A stretch of 8,982 bases of DNA, from contig DATBHM010000010.1 of assembly GCA_036557505.1 (NCBI GenBank), forward strand, positions 1-8,982. The letters are read 5' to 3'. Positions 1-5,328 of this stretch are shown piece after piece. Every line of letters begins with the position of its first letter. Positions within the stretch are counted from its first letter, which is position 1. The translations under genes and the position numbers were made by a program. Below the pieces are notes generated by a model. That model was not told the DNA's origin. It did no database searches and saw only the letters and a list, made by a program, of their open reading frames with translations. The DNA comes from DATBHM01 sp036557505. GTDB taxonomy: Bacteria; Actinomycetota; UBA4738; JACQTL01.

Positions 1-531
1 CGTCACCGAGGGTGAGGTCGACAAGGAGCCCGTGACCCGGATGGGATCGCCGAACGGTGCCTGGCCGTTCGGCGCCGTCGCGAAGTAGACGCCCGGCTTC
101 GATCCGAACTGGTTCCACACGACGTCGATGGCGCCGTTCGCGTTGATCGCGATGCCGGTGGTGCTGTCGGTCGTCACCGGGACGGGAACCGGCTTGGTGG
201 TCGTGATGTCGGTCTGGGCGACGAACCCCTGCTGGAAGATGCCGTTGGCCTGCGTCGCGATGAGCACCGCCGGCAGGGCGGGGGCCGTCGAGGGGCGCGC
301 CGGGGGGATCACGCCGGGCTGGGCCGGCGGGATCAGCCCGATGTACGCGATGTGGGGGTTCTGGTCCTTGTCCAGCGCGATCGAGGCTCCCCGGCCCACG
401 TCGTCCAGGAAGTCGACCGTCTGTGGCACGAAGGTGGTCTTGACCGGCTGCGCATTGGGGACGCTCGAACCGCACGCAACCAGGAAGAGCAAACCGAAGA
501 CGAGCGCGACCGACAGGACCCTCTTCGACAC
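1..531 (-). CDS. Secreted lipoprotein with propeller-like repeats (N-terminal part, cut by window edge)
   Basis: The first 177 residues are visible; the gene continues beyond the left edge. The GTG at 531 is chosen because it gives a classic lipoprotein signal: S-K-R at residues 2-4, a hydrophobic stretch at 5-19, then the lipobox L17-V18-A19-C20, with Cys20 as the predicted lipidated residue. The protein should therefore be anchored on the outer face of the membrane. The mature part holds two related segments: SIALDKDQNPHIAY at 50-63 and GIAINANGAIDVVW at 126-139. These are accompanied by VLIATQANG at 89-97 and VYFATAPNG at 148-156. The pattern resembles repeats of BNR/sialidase-like beta-propellers. 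A Pro-rich linker lies at 67-87. AGGA lies 9 nt before the start, but a promoter box overlaps it. Signal and anchoring are clear from sequence; the fold is inference, and I assign no enzymatic function or named family. Confidence 0.8.
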   Translation of the reverse strand, partial: MSKRVLSVALVFGLLFLVACGSSVPNAQPVKTTFVPQTVDFLDDVGRGASIALDKDQNPHIAYIGLIPPAQPGVIPPARPSTAPALPAVLIATQANGIFQQGFVAQTDITTTKPVPVPVTTDSTTGIAINANGAIDVVWNQFGSKPGVYFATAPNGQAPFGDPIRVTGSLSTSPSVT

Positions 532-539
532 GGCGCGTC

Positions 540-548
540 ATCCTAACA
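540..548 (-). promoter_or_regulatory. Extended -10 box for the lipoprotein gene
   Basis: On the minus strand TG-T-TAGGAT (TG at 548-547, hexamer at 545-540) fits an extended -10 element. It ends 8 nt before the GTG at 531, so transcription could begin at, or one or two bases before, the start codon. The AGGA inside the hexamer could instead act as a Shine-Dalgarno site if transcription begins further upstream. I see no good -35 box at the usual distance. Confidence 0.4.
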
Positions 549-642
549 GCGGGCTGCGCGCCGGGCGTGACTCCGGCCACGGGCGCACGCGGGAGCCCCC
601 GGATTCAACGAGGGACCGCCTCGCGTCGATACCTCCACCGTC

Positions 643-2190
643 GTGGACGCGCGATTCGGACTCCCATCGGGCGGGTCGGCCCTCGGCGCCTGGGGACCCG
701 GCCTCGACGTCGTGCTGCGCCGGATGCCGGCGTGCCTGTGGACGACCGACATGGACCTTCGCTTCACCACGTCCATGGGGGCCGGCCTCGCCGCCTTGGG
801 CCTGGAGCAGGGACAGCTGGTCGGTTCGACGATCGACGAGTTCGTCGCCGAAACGGACTCCCGGTCGGCCGAGTACCACCGGCGGGCTCGCGCCGGCGAG
901 ACGATCGATTACGAGTCGAACATGGGCGCCTTCCGGTGGCAGGTCCACCTCGAGCCGCTGCGGGGTGTGGACGGGGAGATCGCCGGCACCATCGGGCTCG
1001 CCCTCGACATCAGCCGGGAGGCGGCGGCGGAGGGGCAGGTCCGGGAGGCCGAGGCCCGCTACCACCAACTCGTCGGGCAGATCCCGGTCATCACCTACCG
1101 CGAGGAGGTGGAGCCGCCGAATGCGACGGTGTTCGTCTCGTGGCAGATCGAGGACATCCTCGGGTTCACCCAGGAGGAATGGCTCGCGGACGGCGGGACG
1201 CTGTGGTACCGCCTGGTCCACCCCGACGACTACGACGAGATCGTCGCGGAGAACGACCGGACCAACGCCACCGGGGAGCCGTTCCTCGCCGAGTACCGCC
1301 TGATCGGCAAGGACGGCCGCGTGGTGTGGGTCCACGACGAGTCGCGCCTGATCCACGATGAGCACGGCAGGCCGCTGCACTGGCAGGGCGTCTACTTCGA
1401 CGTGACCGAACGCCACCTGGCCGAGGAGGCGCTTCGGCTGGCGTTCGAGAGGGAGCGGGACGCGGCCGAGCGGCTCCGCGCGCTCGACGAGATGAAGAAC
1501 ACCTTCCTGGCCGCCGTGTCCCACGAGCTGCGCACGCCGCTGTCGGCCATCCTCGGGATCGCGCTGACGCTCGATCGGGACGAGGTGGACGTCTCGGACG
1601 CCGAGGCTCGCGAGCTGCTGCACGGCCTGGCCGCGAACGCCCGGAAGCTGGAGCGGCTGCTGTCCGACCTCCTCGACCTCGACCGACTGTCGCGGGGGAT
1701 CGTCGAGCCCCGCCGCTCCCCCACCGACGTCGCGGAGCTCGCCCGGACGGTCGCGGCATCCATGGAGGTGTCGAACGACCACGTGGTGGCCGTCTCCGAT
1801 GGCTCGGTGGTCGGCGACGTGGACCCCGCCCAGGTCGAGCGCATCATCGAGAACCTCCTGTCGAACGCCGGCCGGCACACGCCGCTCGGCACCGAGATCC
1901 GCGTCGGGGTCGACCGTGTCTCCGAGGGCGTGCTGGTGGTCGTGGACGACGACGGACCCGGAGTCCCCGACGGGCTCCGGGAGGCGATCTTCCGGCCGTT
2001 CGAGCAGGTCCCGGGGCGGCGGGCGCACAGCCCCGGCGTCGGGGTGGGCCTGTCGCTCGTGGCCCGGTTCGCGGAGCTGCACGGCGGCCGGGCCTGGATG
2101 GAGGCTCGCCCCGGCGGCGGGTCGTCGTTCCGGGTGCTCCTGCCGGACGCGCAGGGCGGCCGGATCGACGACGAGCTCGAGTCGGCCTGA
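643..2190 (+). CDS. Soluble PAS-PAS sensor histidine kinase
   Basis: 515 residues. Two PAS domains (about 22-125 and 138-257, the second with a typical PAC end, KDGRVVWVHDE near 223-233) lead through a short helical linker (258-282) into a HisKA dimerisation domain. The H-box is SHELRTPL at 293-300, with His294 as the predicted phosphorylation site. The HATPase_c domain shows the N-box (IIENLLSNAGRH, 401-412, Asn404 and Asn408), G1 (DDDGPGVP, 435-442), F-box (FRPFEQV, 450-456) and G2 (GVGVGLSLV, 465-473). All catalytic motifs look intact. There is no signal peptide or membrane segment, so it should sense a cytoplasmic cue through the PAS domains; the ligand cannot be told. No response regulator is adjacent, so it is an orphan within this window. 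GTG 643 is the first possible start after an in-frame TGA at 568; GTG 712 would begin at the PAS edge. No clear Shine-Dalgarno is present; GATACC (628-633) lies 9 nt upstream as a weak -10 candidate. Confidence 0.93.
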   Translation: MDARFGLPSGGSALGAWGPGLDVVLRRMPACLWTTDMDLRFTTSMGAGLAALGLEQGQLVGSTIDEFVAETDSRSAEYHRRARAGETIDYESNMGAFRWQVHLEPLRGVDGEIAGTIGLALDISREAAAEGQVREAEARYHQLVGQIPVITYREEVEPPNATVFVSWQIEDILGFTQEEWLADGGTLWYRLVHPDDYDEIVAENDRTNATGEPFLAEYRLIGKDGRVVWVHDESRLIHDEHGRPLHWQGVYFDVTERHLAEEALRLAFERERDAAERLRALDEMKNTFLAAVSHELRTPLSAILGIALTLDRDEVDVSDAEARELLHGLAANARKLERLLSDLLDLDRLSRGIVEPRRSPTDVAELARTVAASMEVSNDHVVAVSDGSVVGDVDPAQVERIIENLLSNAGRHTPLGTEIRVGVDRVSEGVLVVVDDDGPGVPDGLREAIFRPFEQVPGRRAHSPGVGVGLSLVARFAELHGGRAWMEARPGGGSSFRVLLPDAQGGRIDDELESA

Positions 2191-2218
2191 CCCCCCCCGG
2201 CGTCAGGTCCCGGCGGGG
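2186..2218. terminator. Candidate bidirectional terminator between convergent genes
   Basis: The stop codons of the histidine kinase and uvrA face each other across 12 bp. CCTGAC (2186-2191) and GTCAGG (2202-2207) form a perfect 6-bp inverted repeat with a 10-nt loop, and each arm contains one of the stop codons. An alternative GC-only pairing joins CCCCCCGG (2193-2200) with CCGG-c-GGGG (2210-2218). No T-tract follows on either strand, so a standard intrinsic terminator is not shown. The structures are visible in the sequence; the termination role is inferred from position. Confidence 0.35.
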
Positions 2219-5088
2219 ATCCGCTCCGCGACGCGGCGCGGCACGTCGTCCCGCTCGATCCCCAGCACCTCGGCCAGGAACCGTCCCGTGTGCGAGGCGG
2301 GATCGCGGGCGACCTGCTCGGGCGTTCCCGTAGCGACGACGGCCCCGCCCGCGTCGCCCCCCTCCGGGCCGAGGTCGACGATCCAGTCGGCCGTCTTCAC
2401 CACGTCGAGGTTGTGCTCGATGACGAGGACGGTGTTGCCCTGGGCCACCAGTCGCTCGAGCACGCCGAGCAGCTTGCGGATGTCCTCGAAGTGCAGGCCT
2501 GTGGTGGGCTCGTCGAGGACGTACAGGGTGTTGCCCGTCGCGCGCTTCTGGAGCTCCGAGGCGAGCTTCACCCGCTGCGCCTCCCCGCCCGACAGCGTGG
2601 GCGCCGGCTGGCCCATCTTCACGTACCCCAGCCCGACGTCCACGAGGGTCTGGAGGTGCCGGGCGATCGGCGGGATGTTCTTGAAGAACTCCAGCGCCTC
2701 CTCGATGGACATGGCCAGGACGTCCGCGATCGACTGTCCCTTGTACTTCACCTCGAGCGTCTCGCGGTTGTACCGCCGCCCCTTGCACACCTCGCACGTC
2801 ACGTAGACGTCCGGCAGGAAGTGCATCTCGATCTTGATCTGGCCGTCGCCGGCGCAGTTCTCGCACCGACCGCCCCGGACGTTGAACGAGAATCGCCCGG
2901 GCTGGTACCCCCGCACCCGGGCCTCGGGCGTCTGCGAGTACAGCTTGCGCATGTGGTCGAACACGCCGGTGTACGTCGCCGGGTTGGACCGCGGGGTCCG
3001 GCCGATCGGCGACTGGTCGATGTCGATGACCTTGTCGATCTGCTCCCATCCGCGGAGCTTGCGATGGCGCCCCGGCAGGGTCCGCGACCGGTACACCTTC
3101 TGCATCAGCGCGGCCAGCAGCACGTCCTGGACCAGGGTCGACTTGCCGCTGCCGGACACGCCGGTCACCGCCACGAACAGCCCGAGGGGAATGTCCACCG
3201 TGACGTCCTTGAGGTTGTGCTCGCGGGCCCCCTCGAGCCGGAGCCTGCGCCTCGCGTCCGGCCGGCGCCGGATCTCGGGCGTGGGGATCCGGCGCCGCCC
3301 CGACAGGTAGGCGCCCGTCAGCGACTCCCGGTCGTGCAGGAGGTCCGCGTACGAGCCGCTGAACACGACCTGCCCGCCGTGCTCCCCCGCTCCGGGGCCG
3401 ATGTCGACCACATGGTCGGCCGCCTGGATGGTGGCCTCGTCGTGCTCCACCACCACCAGCGTGTTACCGAGGTCGCGGAGCCGGAGCAGCGTGTCGATCA
3501 GCCGGCGGTTGTCCCGCTGGTGCAGTCCGATCGAGGGCTCGTCGAGCACGTACAGGACGCCGGTGAGCGCCGAGCCGATCTGCGTGGCCAGCCGGATGCG
3601 CTGGGCCTCGCCCCCCGCCAGCGTCCCGCTGGCACGTTCCAACGTGAGGTAGTCGAGCCCGACGTCGACGAGGAACCCCAGCCGTGAACGGATCTCCTTC
3701 AGCAGGCGCTCGGCGATGAGGTGCTCGCGCTCGGAGAGATCCATCGAGCCGATGAATGTCAGGGTGTCCCTGATCGACATCCTGGTGAGCTCCCAGATGT
3801 TCGTGCCCGAGACGGTCACGGCCAGCGTCTCCGGCTTCAGCCGGGCACCGTGGCACGCGCGGCACGGCACCTCGCGCATGAACTGCTCCAGCCGCTCCCG
3901 TTGGGAGTCCGACATCGACTCGCCGTGGCGGCGTTCGATGTTGGGGATCACGCCCTCGAACGTGGAGTGGTACGACCGCAGCCGCCCCCACCGGTTGCGG
4001 TACCGGACGTGGACCTGTTCCTTCGAGCCGTACAGGATCACGTCCCGCCCGGCCCTGGGGAGCTTCTTCCACGGCGTCCGGACGCTGAATCCGTGCGTCT
4101 CCGCGACGGCCTCGAGCAGCCGGTACCAGTACGTGTCGCGGACGCCACCCCACGGCGCGACCGCGCCCTCCTCGATGGTGAGGTCGGGGTCGGGCACGGC
4201 GAGCTCCGGGTCGGCCTCGAGGTGCGTCCCCAGCCCGTCGCACACCGGACACGCCCCGTACGGCGAGTTGAACGAGAAGTTCCGGGGCGCCAGCTCGTCG
4301 AACGACAGCCCGCAGAACGTGCACGCCAGCGACTGTGAGAAGTTGATGAGCTCCTCCGTGCCGTCGTGCTGGAGCACGGCGATCGACGCGACGCCCTCGG
4401 CCAGTTGCAGCGCGGTCTCGATGGAGTCGGCCACCCGGCGGCGGATGTCGGGCTTCGCCACCAGCCGGTCGACGATGACCTCGATGGTGTGCTTGTAGTT
4501 CTTCGGCAGGCGGATGGGCTCGGAGAGGTCGCGGATCTCGCCGTCGATCCGGGCACGGCTGAACCCCTTGTGCGCCAGGTCGCCGAGGAGCTTCTCGTAC
4601 TCCCCCTTGCGCCCCCGCACCACCGGTGCCAGCACCTGGAACCTCGTCCCCTCCGCGAGCTCGAGCACCTGGTCCACGATCTGCTCCGGCGTCTGCCGGC
4701 CGATCGGGCGGCCGCAGTTGGTGCAGTGGGGGTGGCCGACCCGCGCGTACAGCACTCGGAGGTAGTCGTAGATCTCGGTGATGGTTCCGACCGTGGACCG
4801 GGGGTTCTTCGACGTGCCCTTCTGGTCGATCGAGATGGCCGGGCTGAGCCCCTCGATGAAGTCGACGTCGGGCTTCTCCATCTGCCCGAGGAACTGCCGC
4901 GCGTACGACGACAGCGACTCCACGTACCGCCGCTGGCCCTCGGCGTAGATCGTGTCGAACGCCAGCGACGACTTCCCGGAGCCGGACAGGCCCGTGAACA
5001 CGATCAGGCGGCCACGGGGAAGGTCGAGCGTGACGTCCTTGAGGTTGTGCTCACGAGCACCGTGAATTACAAGCCTGTCGGTGCCCAC
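2203..5088 (-). CDS. uvrA: UvrABC excinuclease subunit A
   Basis: 961 residues, full length for the family (E. coli 940). UvrA is the cytoplasmic ATP-dependent DNA-damage sensor that loads UvrB in nucleotide excision repair. Two ABC ATPase halves are visible. First half: Walker A GLSGSGKS (33-40), UvrB-binding and insertion region (about 120-400), zinc-finger cysteines C256/C259/C280/C283, signature LAGGE (490-494), Walker B VLDEP (D516, E517). Second half: Walker A GVSGSGKS (643-650), zinc-finger cysteines C742/C745/C765/C768, signature LSGGE (832-836), Walker B VLDEP (D859, E860). Extra pairs C122/C125 and C409/C412 may bind a further metal. One oddity is Ala491 where the first signature normally has Ser. 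GTG 5088 is the only sensible start: an in-frame TAG lies four codons upstream. No Shine-Dalgarno is seen; a -10 box lies 6 nt upstream. uvrB and uvrC are not in the window. No GAAC-N4-GTTC type LexA site was found upstream. Confidence 0.98.
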   Translation of the reverse strand: MGTDRLVIHGAREHNLKDVTLDLPRGRLIVFTGLSGSGKSSLAFDTIYAEGQRRYVESLSSYARQFLGQMEKPDVDFIEGLSPAISIDQKGTSKNPRSTVGTITEIYDYLRVLYARVGHPHCTNCGRPIGRQTPEQIVDQVLELAEGTRFQVLAPVVRGRKGEYEKLLGDLAHKGFSRARIDGEIRDLSEPIRLPKNYKHTIEVIVDRLVAKPDIRRRVADSIETALQLAEGVASIAVLQHDGTEELINFSQSLACTFCGLSFDELAPRNFSFNSPYGACPVCDGLGTHLEADPELAVPDPDLTIEEGAVAPWGGVRDTYWYRLLEAVAETHGFSVRTPWKKLPRAGRDVILYGSKEQVHVRYRNRWGRLRSYHSTFEGVIPNIERRHGESMSDSQRERLEQFMREVPCRACHGARLKPETLAVTVSGTNIWELTRMSIRDTLTFIGSMDLSEREHLIAERLLKEIRSRLGFLVDVGLDYLTLERASGTLAGGEAQRIRLATQIGSALTGVLYVLDEPSIGLHQRDNRRLIDTLLRLRDLGNTLVVVEHDEATIQAADHVVDIGPGAGEHGGQVVFSGSYADLLHDRESLTGAYLSGRRRIPTPEIRRRPDARRRLRLEGAREHNLKDVTVDIPLGLFVAVTGVSGSGKSTLVQDVLLAALMQKVYRSRTLPGRHRKLRGWEQIDKVIDIDQSPIGRTPRSNPATYTGVFDHMRKLYSQTPEARVRGYQPGRFSFNVRGGRCENCAGDGQIKIEMHFLPDVYVTCEVCKGRRYNRETLEVKYKGQSIADVLAMSIEEALEFFKNIPPIARHLQTLVDVGLGYVKMGQPAPTLSGGEAQRVKLASELQKRATGNTLYVLDEPTTGLHFEDIRKLLGVLERLVAQGNTVLVIEHNLDVVKTADWIVDLGPEGGDAGGAVVATGTPEQVARDPASHTGRFLAEVLGIERDDVPRRVAERIPAGT

Positions 5089-5094
5089 GGACCC

Positions 5095-5123
5095 ATTCTA
5101 CGGGGGCCACCGACATCTCCGAA
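5095..5123 (-). promoter_or_regulatory. uvrA promoter giving a leaderless transcript
   Basis: On the minus strand TAGAAT (5100-5095) lies exactly 6 nt before the GTG start at 5088, so a normal +1 would be the G of the start codon. A weak -35 candidate TTCGGA (5123-5118) stands 17 nt upstream. The lack of any Shine-Dalgarno before uvrA agrees with leaderless translation, which is common in Actinomycetota. Transcription has not been shown. Confidence 0.5.
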
Positions 5124-5145
5124 TTCCGCGCCCTTCCGGGCGTCC

Positions 5146-5195
5146 TGACAGTGTCGTACCCTCGTGTCACCCTCCTTCCGTCATGGAGGGGGGAG
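5146..5195 (+). promoter_or_regulatory. Clustered short repeats and a hairpin covering a strong ribosome site
   Basis: GACAGTGTC (5147-5155) is a 9-bp palindrome. TGACA (5146-5150) and TGTCA (5165-5169) form a second inverted repeat, and GTGTC-(gt)-ACCCTC recurs with a 13-nt period at 5151-5163 and 5164-5174. Just downstream CCCTCC (5170-5175) can pair with GGAGGG (5185-5190) over a 9-nt loop. GGAGGG begins the Shine-Dalgarno run GGAGGGGGGAG (5185-5195), 7 nt before the ATG at 5203, so the hairpin would hide part of that site. The repeats also lie 58-86 bp upstream of the uvrA start on the other strand and could serve either direction. Structure is seen; function is inferred. Confidence 0.3.
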
Positions 5196-5202
5196 ACGCG
5201 CC

Positions 5203-5328
5203 ATGGCCACCGAACCGAAGACCCGCTACACCTACGACGACCTCGCGTCGTTCCCGGCCGCCCGCCGGTCGGACGTCTTAGGGGTGGACCAGCGAGACGC
5301 TGGCGGAGTCGCCGTTCACGACCCATAA
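5203..5328 (+). pseudogene. 5' remnant of a Uma2-family (DUF820) gene
   Basis: A 41-codon ORF starts at ATG 5203 after an excellent Shine-Dalgarno run ending 7 nt upstream. Its first residues, MATEPKTRYTYDDLASFP, closely resemble the start of actinobacterial Uma2-family proteins, which from memory often read T-R-Y-T-Y-[ED]-D-L/Y-x-x-[FWL]-P and continue into D-D-G-x-R-x-E-[IL]-I-D-G-E-L. Here that continuation is missing: after residue 18 the sequence becomes AARRSDV, then from codon 26 (5278) it is simply the reverse complement of the 3' end of the Ser/Thr kinase gene, ending at TAA 5326-5328. Uma2 proteins have a PD-(D/E)XK nuclease-like fold and are usually about 180-200 residues, so this is at most a tenth of the gene and carries no catalytic residues. 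It could still be translated as a 41-residue peptide. Family recognition rests on about 18 residues and is tentative. Confidence 0.45.

Noticed and set aside
128..1303. 391-residue plus-strand ORF across the lipoprotein and the kinase start
   Set aside because: It crosses two well-supported genes in wrong frames and becomes a low-complexity Arg/Ser/Pro sequence.
538..2082. 514-residue minus-strand ORF opposite the histidine kinase
   Set aside because: It is the antisense shadow of a gene with all histidine kinase motifs, has a skewed composition and shows no domain.
2290..3687. 465-residue plus-strand ORF inside uvrA
   Set aside because: Antisense of UvrA, rich in Val, Leu, Asp and Arg as expected from a GC-rich reverse frame, with no recognisable motif.
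5129..5142. Intrinsic terminator between the Ser/Thr kinase and uvrA (CGCCC-GGAA-GGGCG on the minus strand)
   Set aside because: The stem is only 5 bp and no U-tract follows, so it is too weak to call a terminator.
5089..5202. LexA/SOS box upstream of uvrA
   Set aside because: No GAAC-N4-GTTC type palindrome was found; the repeats present are of the TGTC/GACA kind.
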